In this document: piece by piece, positions 26,526 through 38,776 of the stretch
Layout of the letters: every line of letters begins with the position of its first letter
How positions within the stretch are numbered: the stretch's first letter is position 1
Origin: Diploscapter coronatus
Taxonomy: Eukaryota > Nematoda > Chromadorea > Rhabditida > Rhabditidae
Assembly (NCBI GenBank): GCA_964036155.1
Contig: OZ038423.1
Coordinates: 61,829,249-61,893,248 of the forward strand
Reading direction: 5' to 3'
Length of the DNA stretch: 64,000 bases
Notes under the pieces: generated by a model
Database searches by the model: none
What the model was told of the DNA's origin: nothing
The model's input: only the letters and a program-made list of their open reading frames with translations
Position numbers and translations under genes: made by a program

Positions 26526-29500
26526 TTTGAATTTAGGAGGTAAATTTTATAATATTGGAGAATCTAGGTGGTTCTATTCGATGCTAGCGACTAGAGCCTG
26601 ACTGAATGATGACTGGATGAATAACACTCGATACAGGTGCAGGGACAGGGACGCTCGGCAGCAAAAAGCCAGAAAATCCAAAATGTAAACTACGCAGGTT
26701 AACAACACAGCGAATGCTTTCTCGGATTACCCCTATCAAATTCAAGTGAAGGCAAAAAATGCCTGTGTTCGCCCTACCTCCTTGCAAGATCTTCGTTCTT
26801 CTCCCTGAGTTCATTCGATTTGGCTCCAATTTCACCGAGCAGATTTTTCGTGTCATTCATGCTCTTTTCCATAGCACGTTCGATTTCACCTGAAATTTCT
26901 CTATGGATTTCAGACATCGATTTTGAATCTGGGCTTACTGAGGTCGATGGAATCTGGAACGGATGACGCCATAGAGAGCTCATCGCCTGAAGTCGATTTT
27001 CCGCCCAGAACCGACTGATTATTGGGTGGTATATTTTCGGCATCGTGGGGTTTTTCCTCGGGCGGACTCATCGATATTTGTGGGAGTGATTCTTTTTGCG
27101 CCTCCGATGTTTTGCCCGATTGAATTGTGCCATTCGATAGCCCAGCCACCTGGCTGCCGCTATCAGACTCAGGCGGCTTCTGCTCAACGACAGCTGGGCC
27201 GCCGCTGCTCGCCGCAGCTCCTGGCGAGGAGGGAGGAGGGTGAATTACGGGCGAATCATCGAAGTGCACATGCTTGTCTGATCGACCCGAGTCTGCTGCA
27301 GCTAAAATAAAACGAATAAATATTTGAAATGTTTCACTTTGGCTTTTTTCAATTTTGCAGACTAACTGATGTATGAAGGTCGAAATTTATTATCTTTCCA
27401 CAAGACAATCGACTGAATTTATCTCGATGAAGGAGCATAGAAATGATATCGATCTGCTCTGATGAACGGAAATATTGGACGAAAATCGCAGCATGGGATT
27501 TTGGAGAGCTAACAGAAACAAAAACAAAATGATTTTTAATTCCGAAAAATAAACCAAGAAAGAACCAATCAAATGCTCGAAAAAGAACTTTGGAAACGAT
27601 TTTCTTTCAAAGTTCATGAGTAGCAGCGGTGTACGAATTTTTAGTGAAAAATGCTCGAAATCGAAGTCAAAATTCATTCACTCCCGATGAACAGTTCCTC
27701 AAATAAGTAGCTGATTAACTTTTTCAAATCGTTGATTCAAAACTCTGATAAAGAAGTCAACAAGAATTTTGGAAAGAAAGTTCACCAAGATTACACGTAG
27801 AATTTTTCAGAAAAGCTATAAAAACTACCTTCATTGGGAGGCGGCTCTCGAATCCAGACGATTCCATCGTTGTCGGGCGCTGATTGAGCTGGGAACTGAT
27901 TGAACGACGATGGCTTTTCCGGCTCAGTAGCCTTTGTTTCGAATTGCGCGTTATTGCTTGTTTCAGAGGGAGTCTTGTCAGGCTCAGAGCGGACCACTGC
28001 CGATTGAAAATCTTGTACTGTCGTGAAAATGGGAGTATCCTCAATTTTTCTCTGGCCTTCATCTTGTTTCGGCTCTGAGTCACGAATCCAAGTAATGGTG
28101 TCTGAAGACGTCGGTTCAACCGAAGTTGAACTCGGAGTTTCAGCGGGCTTGTTTGGCTCTGGCTCAGGTTTCTTTTCTTCAAAGACTGGCTGACTTTGAG
28201 AGGGTGAGTCGGTAGGCTTAGTAGCAATATCCAGGGATTGATTTCCGGCTCCAGAATCTGCCATCACCATCGTAGATTCCTCCAGTGACTCGGGCTTGCT
28301 GAACTTCTCGATGTTGTAGGTGCAATCGATAGGCTTCTCGCCGTCAGCCATCCTGTTGGCATCACTACTGGCAGCTGAAAAGCTGTCCTTGTAATCTTGA
28401 GAAGGCTCCTTGTCAATGAGGCTGCCAAGCTGCTTGCTGATCTCCTCTGACTGATTTCCACCCTCATTTGCGTAGCCAAATGACGGAGCCTGCGACTTGT
28501 CACCGCTATCGATCGCGACTTGCGTCTCCGGCTTGCTGCTCTGGAAATCGAGTGATACAGTGGTTTCCGGTAAGTTAGCATTCCAAAGAGAATCCTGACT
28601 GATCGAATTGCTTGAATCCTGTGGGATGGAATCGATTTTTGTGGGCTCTTGTTCAACCTTTGGCTGTTCGCTCTCGGTCTTCTGCTCCGTCACTGCGCTA
28701 GTGGTCTCTGGCAAGGAACTAGCACCATCTTTCACTTGATTTTCCTCGTCTCGAGAAGTTGCATTGCTGATGTAATTTGAAATCGATTGCACGAGACTAT
28801 CCATCTTGGTTGATTCAGGCTCAATTTTCGGAGGCTCAGTCGTCGTGATTTCATCGGGCTTCCTCGTCAATTCGCATGCCAAAACTGGTTCCTCAACTTT
28901 GCTCTGTGGTACTTCACTGCTGGTGTTAGCGGAAGTTGGCTGCGTTATAGAATCGGTTCTATTGGAATCCAAGTCAATCTTTTGCGGCTCACTGTCGATC
29001 TTCTGTTCACTGATTCTGCTTTGTGATTCGTCGTTGTCAGTGAGAGAAGAAACTGTTGGTGTGAACAAATCGTTCTTCGTTGGTTCTGGTTCACTTTTAG
29101 CTAGCTCATCTCCCAACTTGTTGGGCTCCGTCGAGATGCTGACGGATTCCGCCAATGACGTGTCAGTTTCCATCTGAGAACTGTCGTCAGTGAATCGATC
29201 ATTCTTAGCCTGTTCTGATTCGAATTTCTTCTCTCCTGTGGCAAAAATGGAGTCCAGCAATGAGCCAGCTTCCTTTGACAAATTTGCCTCTGGTTGTGAA
29301 GGCAGGTTAATAGTAGTGTCAGAAGCTGGCTGTATGGACGAATCAGTTTTTGCCGATTCCGCCGGAACTTTTATCACTTCAATGTCGACTTTTTGCTCGG
29401 CAGTAACGTTCGTGGAATCTGGTACAGAAGGTGTGGTAGTGTCCTTTGGTAAATCAGTCTTGATGGGCTCTTGGTCGATCTTTCTCTGTTCCTCGTCGAT

Positions 29501-32500
29501 TTTTGTCTCCGAAGGTGTCTGTGTTGAACCGTATTGCTCTACTGGAATTTGAGTGACGAAGCTTCCCGACTCCTTTCCAGAATCGATTGGCTTATCGTCG
29601 ACTGTCACCGTTGTCACATTATCGTTCGACGTTTGAATGGATTGCACTTCTGGCTGTTTCTCAATTTCACCTGATGCAACCTGATTTGTGGTATCGGCAG
29701 AAACTTGAGATTCCGGCTTGCTACCTTGGAAGTCGACTGAGGAAATTGCTTCAGAGACGATGTTCCCTGCCGGATTATCAATTGATGATTGCTGCAGTGA
29801 ATCAGTCTTCGGAGAAGAATCTTCATTGATCTTCGGTTGGGACTGTTCACCCTCGAGTTTGGGCATGTCGAATGCTGAACTTGGCTGATCTTGCAGTGAA
29901 ATGCCGCTGTCAGTCATAATATTGCTTGAAGGTTGTGGAGCGAAGAGTTCATTCGGCTTATTGGAGCTGGAATCGTCAGGAATTTGCTGGGTTGGTTGAT
30001 TTGCGCTAGACAATGTGCTTGAGATGGCAGAATTAATTTGACTTTCATCGGTTTTTGGTTGATCACTTCCTAAGAGTCCCCCCAGTTGCTTGCTGATCTC
30101 TTCTGATTGACTCGCTCCTTCATTTCCAAGATGAACAACAGGAATTTCTGTACCCATGTCGCCATTTTGGAACTGGGATTGTAACGCATCAAATGTCGTA
30201 TCGTTTTTGATGGAAGAGAAGTCGAGTTTCGTCGATAATTCGGCTAGTTCGGCTAGAGAAGTGGAAGCATCGATACCTCTCAATGAGTTCTTACCAGAAT
30301 CCTGAGTGCTAGGAGCTCCATCGATTTCGGTTTTAACTGGTTCGGCCTCAATGCTTGATTCCTGTTTTACTGAGGAGAAGTCGAGGGAAGTCGAAGTCTC
30401 AGCCAGAGAAGCAAAGGCATCAATTCCTCTCAACGAACTGCTGTCAGAAGTTTTCTGTTGATCGATTTCGTTTTTGATTGGCTCAACATCAATACTTGGT
30501 TCTTGTTTGATCGAAGAGAAATCAAGTGAAGTCGACGCTTCAGCTAGAGAAGTGAGGGCGTCAATTCCTCTCAACGAGCTGGTATCAGAAGTCTGGGCTC
30601 CATCAATTTTTGGCAGATCATTTTCAGTTCTAATAGGCTCAACTCCAGTACTTGATTCTTGCTTGACGGAGGAGAGGTCGAGAGAATTAGTTGTTTCTGG
30701 TAGATCTTTGGCGGAATCAGTTTTCGGCTGATCCAGTTCACTCTTAAATTGGCTTGTCTCAATGCTCGACTCCTGCTTGGAGGAAGAGAAGTCAAGTGAC
30801 GAAGTTGTTTCTAGTTGGGTCTTGAAATCGTCAGCGCATTTCAGTGGACTCGAATCCGTGATTTGCGAAGATTGCTCGTCAACCTTCGGCTTCTCATCAT
30901 CGAAGATTGAAGGCATCGCACTGCTTTCTGTCTTTGCGTCGGCGAGTTGCAATGAACTTGGCTCATTGATCGAAGGAAGACGTGAAGTGTCTAACACCTT
31001 ACTTTTGTATTCATAATCGTCGTCCTCTGACCAATTACGTTCAAGTTTCGGCATTTTTGGATCGATAGTTGGCAGATCATATTCAGACTTCTTCGGCTCT
31101 TGCTCGAGTTTTGGCAGTTCGGTTTTGGGCAAAGTTGAATCCACTTGAGAAATGTCAATTGACGGAGTGGGCGAAGTTGCAATGATCTCTTCGTTTGCTT
31201 CGGCGATCAGTGCCTCCAATTCTCGTGCGTTCTTCAAGGCCTCTGCTGCTATCGACGTCTTTCTCTTCTCATTGTAATCATCGATGACGTCGGATTTTAG
31301 ATTATCAGGAATTGGCGATACGCGTTCAATGGGGCTCACCGCCATCTCTCGTTGGAAATCTCTTCTCACTTCTAGTGAAGTAAAATCGTTCTGGCTTTCA
31401 GGTCTATCGTCGGACGATTTCGAATCAGCTGGTGTGAACGTTGTCTTCAAATCAGTGACCAGGATATTCGACGAATTGTCCGACAGCAGACTTCTGCTCA
31501 CTTGAATCGGCGAAATTTCGATACTGCCATCAGTTGTAGTGGTTCCAAATGGTTTGCACTCCAGCCCCGAATCAGTCGGCTTCTGATCTGCTGATGGCAG
31601 ATCTTGGGGTTTATCCGTCGAAATTTCATTTCTTGTTTCGACTGGAGCGATGTCGATTTTGGTCTCTGGAACCGAATCGAATGGTTTTGCGTCTATTCCA
31701 GAATCAAACGGCTTCTGTTCGGTTGAAATTGTGTCTTGTGGTTTGTCAGCGAAGATCTCATTTTTTATCTCTGTTGATATAACCTCTGTGTTGATTTCCT
31801 GAGTCGAATCAAGTGATTTCGGCTCGACTCCGGAATCCAGGGACTTCTGGTCAACTGGTTGAATTTCTTGAGGTTTATCCGCCGCGATTTCACTCTTAAA
31901 CTCGATCGGAGTGGCATCAGTTTTAGTTTCTGGAGCAGAATCAACTGGCTTTAATTCAAGTCCGAAATCGAGAGGCTTCTGATCAACTGATTGAATTTCT
32001 TGAGACTTGTCCGTCGCAGTCTCATTTTTAATTTCTGTTGACGGGATATCGCTGCTTTTATTTTCAAGGACAGAATCCAACGGTTTTGAATCAAATCCCG
32101 AATCGAGAGGCTTCTCAGCTGCTGTTTCGCTCTTTACTTCAACCGGCGTTGCCTCAGTTTTGTTTTCGGACGTTTTCGTTTCTTCGGCTTTCTTTTCGAG
32201 CGAGAATGAATTATGGAACTTGTCAACGTCGTAGAGATTTGTAAACATCGACTTCTTCTCCCAGGGCCAAGGTTCTCGCGGCTTTTCCTCAGGCGTCGAA
32301 ACTTCCGATCCAGATTCGGCTGGAGAAAGTAGTGCCTCCGACCTCAGCCTACTGGACTCATCTACTTGAGTTGTGTCGACACCGGTTTCGGTTTTCTTCT
32401 CCTCTGACGACAACCCAAAAACTTCGGTTTTGATTTCGGGGATCGGTTCTGGCTTCTTTTCTTCAATAAGAGTTTCAGGTGCCTTGTCGGTTGAAATCGA

Positions 32501-35500
32501 AGTGGCATCAGTTTTCAATTCGTTAGTTGGCATATCGAGCTTCTGGTCAGTTGACGATCCAAGGTTCTGGGGGTTTGGTTCGAATGAAGAGATTTCTGTC
32601 TTCCTTTCTTCTGTTACTCCAACACTCGACATGCTGACCTCGATTGGCGAAATTGAAATGTCGGATTTCAGAGCATCCAGAGACGAACCTGTCTTACTTT
32701 GCTCATTGCTGATCAACCTCTCCAATTGCTTTTCAATCTCGGTTGTCTGATTTGTGTCTTCATTTCCAAGATGAACGACGGGAATTTCAACGTCGTCCTT
32801 TGAAGCTTGTGCTTGAGTTGTATCTGACGCCGAGTCTTGTCTGAGACTAGAGAAATCCAATGAAGTCGACGTTTCTGCCAACGACGTGAATGCATCGATT
32901 CCTCGCAGTTGAGTGGAGTCTGTTTTCTGTTCATTAATCAAATTATCAGAAGATGGTTGTTCCAGTTCATTGGCCTTTATCGGCTCTGCTCCGCTTTGGG
33001 GTTGAGCAGTGACATCGGCTGTGGGTTCTTGCTTAAGACTAGAGAAATCCAATGAAGCCGACGTTTCGGCCAATGACGTGAATGCATCAATACCACGCAG
33101 AGCACTGCTATCTTCCTGCCTTTCATTGATCAGGCTATGGGAGACTGGTTGACTAGCATCGGCACTGGAATCTTGTTTGGACCCAGAAAAATCGAGAGAA
33201 GTTGAGGTCTCGGCCAAAGCTGTGAAGGCATCAATTCCTTTCATCGAACTGGCGTCGATCGTTGTCGATTCTGAAGCCTTTACCGACTCTGGGATGGATT
33301 GAGTTTGCGATGATTCGACGAAAATTGTGTCTGCTTTCAGTGCGGAGAAGTCGATGGAGGTTGACGTTCCGGCAAGATGAGTGTAGGCGTCTAATCCTCG
33401 TAACAAGCTGCTATCAGTATTAGTAAGTGTACTATCGGTTGCTAGCGAAAGAGATTCATCAACCTTCACAGAACTGTCTCCAATTTTCGCCTCTGGCTGA
33501 GTGACTCCAGAGTCAGTTGCGGCCAGATTTATCGACGTTTCCTCCTTGCTTGTCGATTCCGATTCATCGTCGAACTGTCTGCTGATTCCAATTGGTCTGA
33601 CAAATGTTGCACTGCCATAGCTGTCTTGCGGCATATCAGTCGTCCTGCTGCCAGGTGAGAATTGTGATTTTGCGACTTCGAGTGAGGCATTCGGTTTGAA
33701 GGCAGAAAAGTCGAGAGACGTCGACGATTCAGCAAATGCCGTGTACGCATCCAAACCTCGCAAGTTATCGTCATCTGTTGGCTGGGTGCTGCTTGTTGTG
33801 TCAATCGTCAGCGGTGCGAATTGACTATCAGTATTCGAAACTGTTGTCCCATTAATTTTCGTCTCAATCGGGCTGATTTCGATCTTATTCTCCGACGACC
33901 CAAGGAAGTCCGTTTTGACTTCGGTTGAAGTAACATTCGGCATCGTTGATTCTTGGGAAATTTCGGACTTGCTCTGGTCGACGGCTGGTTCGGGCTTCTT
34001 TTCTTCAGGCATTTTCTCCCTTTGCATCACCAATATGTCCACGTTTTCATCGTTCTGATTCTGCGACTCGTCTACGCACATGTTGACTGAAATAGGTGAA
34101 ATTCCTGGTTTCGATCCAATCGTGGTCGGCTCAGACAGCTTCGATGAATCAACCTGTGACTGTTGCTGTTGAAACGAGGACTCAGTTGACTTTTGCTCGC
34201 TGACTGATTCCGATTGTTTGATTTCTTGTGCATTTGTTGTCGACTCGAATGACTTCTGATCAGTCGACGAAATTTCGGTCTTGACTTCAGATTGCGAGGT
34301 TGTGGTTGAAGTTTGGCTCGATTCTTGAGTTGAACTGACTTGCTTCTGCTCTATGGTTGAGGCTGCTGATGCTGGTTGCTGAGGCTCTCTTGGAGTTCTG
34401 CCATCAATAGTTTTCAGTGGTATTTCCTGAGGTTCTTTCGGCTTCTTGTCATCGGAAAGGCTGAGCGATTTGTCGTCCAGGACAACGACCTTGACTGTTT
34501 CGGCGAAGGTGACGGTTTTCGGAGCGATTTCTTGATCAGCGGATGCACTCTCTGAAAATTTCAATTTGAAAAGTCATCTCAATAAATTTGACAATCGAGA
34601 ATGTGTCGGAATCTTGGTACAAAATTGTGTGAGAAAAGATAATTTCATGACATGAAAAGCTTGTAGACCAGTTCTTATTTTTACTTCATTCGATGTGATT
34701 GTCAGAGATTTCGAAACTCAATTCTGAACCCTGACTAAATTCCTAACGATTTTGAGTTGAAATCAAATTAAACTCAGAGGATTTTACCAAGTACTTGTCG
34801 AATTTGAGTTTGATTTTGAAAAAAGCCTTCTCAAGTTATAAAATTTCCGACCCTCCGAAATGTATGGGGAAGATGTTTCGAGATTCTCAAATTCATAATA
34901 CCGACCTGGTTTCTTTTCGAGAGCTGATGTATCCGGCTTTGGGGTCGATGGAGCAGCGACGTTTTCTGGTTGGGTTCCTTCACTGGCGCTCACACGAATA
35001 ATTTCAATGTCGATAGTCGTCGATACTTCCGGCAGTGCTGTTTGTTGCTGAAATCAATCGACGTTGAAACTTTATGCGATTTTTCTTTTTAGTTTTGGCC
35101 AATTCCGAATCATATGCTCGTTCTTTGATCAGAAGTGGGATTGATGTCTTGTTTGTCGCAATCTAATGGCAGTGCGTTTTTGTCACACAGCTATTATATA
35201 CATTTTTACAAATACGAATTCATCTTCAAAACTTGGCACAGATGCACTTTCGTTTTACTCCGGGCTTTCAATCTAGGAAACTAACTTCTTTGAAACATGA
35301 GCATTTGTGAGAAAATCAATATTGAGAGAAAGATGCATAGGATATTTCTTATTGCAACAATAACTTCACTTTTTCCTTTAAACATAAAAATTTACGATGA
35401 TCCTCGGATAAGTTTACGCCTAATTGCTGATATCTTCATGAAAAGATGAAAATGCTGAAGGATGTGGCTAACACATGTTATTTTTATCTCGAGAATGAGA

Positions 35501-36002
35501 GAACATTTCATAAGCAACTGTCAGAAGAAATGGAAACGGCGAGCAATAAATTATGCTGCTTATTGATCAAATTTGTGAAAAATAATATGAATCTTCAACA
35601 GTTAGAAAGCATAGCCTCAGATTGAAAACTCATCTGAAAATCAATATGGCCTAATTTTAGATGAAGTTTAGAAATGAATATGCACTTGCTAGCTAATTCT
35701 TCCCAATTCTGTCAAAGCAATGTGGGTATTCAGTAATTTTAGCAGATTTTAACATATCTCCTAAACAAAATAAAAGTGCATTCTCACAGCTCAATATCGC
35801 TAAGTTTAGATGTTTCGCATAATTGAAGAAGAGCAGATCAAACGATAAAAGTGAATGAACACGATATGAACATTTCAAGAAGAAAATCAGAAAAAGTAAA
35901 TAAAAAGTCTACCTGCATAGTAAACTGTCCTGACGCCGAATTGCTCGAGTCTGTCTCGTACTGGCTGACGGTGCTGAAGGTGTCCGAGGCGACGTCCGAC
36001 AT
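23353..36002 (-). CDS. Giant repetitive disordered protein with C-terminal NHL-like propeller (long isoform, 2,782 aa)
   Basis: Not recognised as a named gene. Exons in transcript order: 36002-35913, 35047-34906, 34551-27829, 27301-26939, 26889-26778, 25745-25638, 24852-24645, 24446-24267, 24076-23836, 23650-23553, 23436-23353. All phases match. Residues 1-2440 are Ser/Thr/Glu/Lys/Pro-rich with no signal peptide or membrane segment. They include eight modules of the LRGIDAFTSLAETSTSLDFS type (five near 340-650, three near 1400-1530), a tandem 44-residue repeat (about 889-1081) and five short (I/V)SPI motifs. A short charged coil (about 2440-2500) leads into a propeller (about 2513-2782) with NHL-like blades such as NPSGAIVLPDATVLVTDLQQ and GALAKDEAGRLFVANRF. 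The 6.7-kb exon is far larger than its neighbours. Function unknown; a scaffold with disordered arms and a binding propeller is inference. Confidence 0.8.
30203..33766 (-). repeat. Eight diverged copies of a ~23-residue LRGIDAFTSLAETSTSLDF module in coding sequence
   Basis: Copies are at about 33763-33694, 33405-33337, 33245-33173, 33101-33031, 32909-32840, 30580-30502, 30438-30362 and 30287-30203. Conserved core: (L/M)(R/K)G(L/I)DA then a variable stretch, LAE(T/S)S, S(L/I)DFS and a Lys/Arg. Weaker relatives (LETTSSLDFSSSKQESS, LPETTNSLDLSSVKQESS) lie between the clusters near 30.7-30.8 kb, suggesting decaying copies. Confidence 0.85.
31541..32116 (-). repeat. Tandem 44-residue (132-bp) coding repeat, four copies plus a partial
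   Basis: Each unit reads (Q/E)K(P/S)xDxGxxxK(P/S)xDS, then TEIKNE-like, then (A/T)DKPQ(E/D) and ends before the next QKP. Three consecutive units are exactly 44 residues and the first is 45; a partial unit ends at KPFG. It sits in the giant exon between the two clusters of the 23-residue module. Confidence 0.85.
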
Positions 36003-37430
36003 GTTGGTCGTAAAGTCGGCTTTGAATCAGCCCGAATCACCCAAAATCCGAGGGCAATCGATCGGAATCAGCCGGAATTCACCCCTGTGTGTGTGAATCT
36101 GTCGATGCTGTCGATGCTCTTGTTGCTCTAATTCTCGCACTGCTTGACAACTCGCCTCCCTCTCTTTCGAAAATTCCCCTTTCCCTCGGCAGCTTTTTCT
36201 CTCATTATCACTCTGTGTTTCAAGCCTCTTCGTCTTTCGCTCTATATCTAACAACTCTGTCTATCGCTTTACACTCATCATTTTATCTGCCCGCACAGCT
36301 CTGTCTTGGCTGATTGCTAAAGAGAGAGCAGCTCTCGTTTGGTGCGGATCAAAGCATGATGCAAGCAAAAGACCCATATCCATGCAATCCAATCAGAGGA
36401 ATAGATCATTAATCGGGTCGAGCGGACATTAAATTTCCAATGCATGTGTTAAATTATAGCAAGGTAAAATTGTCTCAAACTTTTCATTTTAAGACTAATG
36501 ATATTGTGAATGACCGATAACCTGAGACGAAATAAATGATCCACAAGTTCGAATTTGCAAAGTGCGAATTTACAAAATAGTCGCCTCTCATTCTTTGAAT
36601 ATATGACGCAATAGCGCAAAGTCTGATGCAAACAACGGACTAATTACCGCGCAACACGAAGCTCAGTATCATTTACTTAGTTTCAAGTAATCGGTCCATC
36701 GACGATAATAGGATCTATTAAATTTGGTATAATTTACTAGCTGTCAGTCTCGGCTTCTATAAAAAGATATCGAAGGGTGTTAGTTGAGCATTGAAAATCT
36801 ATTATAACCCCATTGTTTAGATGGCTTGAAAACTTTGAGAATATCAAAACATTGGATATTACTAAATTGAAACTCAGAAATAGGTTTTTGAAACATTTTT
36901 CTTATAGTCCTCATTCACATGTGTGATAAAATTATCAATTTATCAAGTCACATTTGATGCGCAGTGGCAATTTCTGATGTTCCCTTCCAGATGGAATAAA
37001 TCACATCTCTGCCATTGAGTTGTACAAATGCCACGAAAAAAACGTTTGACAATCGTAAAGCTTAGGGGATTTTATCGATTCTTTCATCAAACGAATAAAT
37101 ATTGCGAAAATAATTACCGGAAATGAACGACTTTGAGTATCATTGGTTTACTGCGGAAGAAAAAAATTGTAAAAATCAGTTTTACTTTTCTGAACTCAAT
37201 TTCGAAAATCGATATTTTAAATTTTCCAGAAAAAATACAAAGATGACAAAAGAAATATTCATTTTCATTTCTCTCAAATACCGTAATCTTCTCTCTTCTT
37301 TTCATCCACTTTTCTTCTCTCTTCTTCCATTATCATTTGAGCGCAGTTTACATTCATTTTCATTGCGATTTCGATATTTTTCAATTTTTCTCGCTTTTCT
37401 TCAGAAATATTCTAATTTTTCAGGTAAAAG
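36003..37430. promoter_or_regulatory. Divergent intergenic region (giant gene on -, LLPH on +)
   Basis: About 1.4 kb between two divergent start codons, so it should hold both promoters. The giant-gene side (36090-36320) is rich in CTCT/TCTC pyrimidine runs. On the LLPH side, 37260-37400 is also pyrimidine-rich. No supported exon and no clear TATA box seen. Confidence 0.45.
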
Positions 37431-38392
37431 ATGGCGAAAAGTCTTCGATCGAAGTTCAAGCGAAAGATGCGCGCGATTGCCCGAGTCAAGAAGGCACCGA
37501 AGGAGGCGGCCAGGCTGAATGAGGCCGTCAAACGCAGGGACCAATTCGATTCTACGCCGCAGTCTGGTAAGTTTAGTTTTGATTTAAACTATTTTTTATA
37601 ATAGCAGTTCAATTAAATTTAGGAAAATTGTAGTAACAATGAGTAAAAAATTGAAATATTCTCGGACAAAAATTGGAAGGAAAGGAGTTTACGCCCAAAA
37701 TTTTAAAATTTTGAATTTTGATAATCAAAGGAAGATCTATAATTTTCAGTCGCCGACAAAACAACGTCCGTACAGGCCCAAGAAGCCAAGGCGAATCAAG
37801 GAATCGAAACGGTTGGTTTGATTTCTCTTCGACGATACAAATTATCTTTCTCCTAAGTCTACTATTAATTATCGCGAAAAACTTCGAAATTATAAACTTT
37901 GTGTAAAGCAAGCATGTAAATAAAAAAGTTATTTTGCTTTTTCAAACAGATATCAACGACTAGTTGCCATTGAATTTCAGCGGGATATATGAATTCAATG
38001 AAACATATTCAAAGAATATTTCAGATGGAAACGGACCAGCCTGCGTCGAAAGCGACGATCAACCTGCGGACGATGAAGACGGCCGACGGAAAGTTCCCCA
38101 GTTGGATGAATCAGAGGCGAGGCGACTTTACCCTGTGTTATTTTCGGTTTTACAAAATTTTACCTGTTTACGATTTTCTTGGAAATTACACTTAAATTGA
38201 AGGAGAAATAATGTTCGAAAATGAAGGAAAGATTGATAAATTTTGCACGAAACTCTTTCGTGAAGTTACTTTTCTTTTAAGGCTTTTATTTTTAATTCTT
38301 CCATTTTTAGACAACGCAAAAAGTACTCGCAAAAGAAGAAGAAATCGAAGACGCAGCAGGGCAAGAAGAAGAAGGGAATCAAGGTTTTCTAA
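37431..38392 (+). CDS. LLPH: LLP homolog (LLPH-like) nuclear/nucleolar basic protein, 129 aa
   Basis: Starts MAKSLRSKFKRKMRAIARVK, the diagnostic N-terminus of the LLPH (learning-associated protein / LAPS18-like) family. It keeps the family's KFPSWMNQR motif and ends in a Lys-rich tail. Exons: 37431-37566, 37750-37811, 38025-38134, 38311-38392; 129 residues, the length I recall for the human protein. The exon 3 donor is uncertain: CCT|gtgtta (used here) and a site at TCG|gttttac, 16 bp further on, both keep frame. A TTTTTCAG acceptor at 37416-37423, seven bases before ATG, could be a spliced-leader or 5' UTR acceptor. Family members are nucleolar; function from family knowledge only. Confidence 0.9.
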
Positions 38393-38776
38393 CTTTTCCT
38401 TTCATCAAAACTCTGAGAAAAAATCCAAAAATTTTACTTGTTCTTGTTGATTTGTTGATTCAATATAAATTTTACGTTTTTTCAAGTTTACGAATTCATA
38501 CACTTTCAAGGAGCTTTTTGTTTATTAGAAGCAAAGAAAGAAATCGAGAAAGATAATTATTTGTCAAGATTGTCGAAGAGCAAAAGATTTAGAACACTGG
38601 TGAGATAGTAGGAGCTAGAGAGAGAAAGAGGTGTAGAAATAGTGAGGGATGCAGTGAAATTAGAGAAAGAGACAGTGCATCTGGTGTAATGTGAGAGAGC
38701 AGAAGCCCAAGGAGTAAGAATAGAAGAGCAGACATTGACTAACCCAAGCCAAGCTATCTAAATCGATTTGATTGCA
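38393..38776. other. Intergenic, purine-rich upstream of the small secreted gene
   Basis: From about 38580 to 38740 the + strand is dominated by GAGAGA/AGAA runs, unlike its surroundings. This may be promoter sequence for the gene starting at 38777. No AATAAA follows the LLPH stop within this stretch; an AATATA-type variant is near 38463. Confidence 0.35.
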
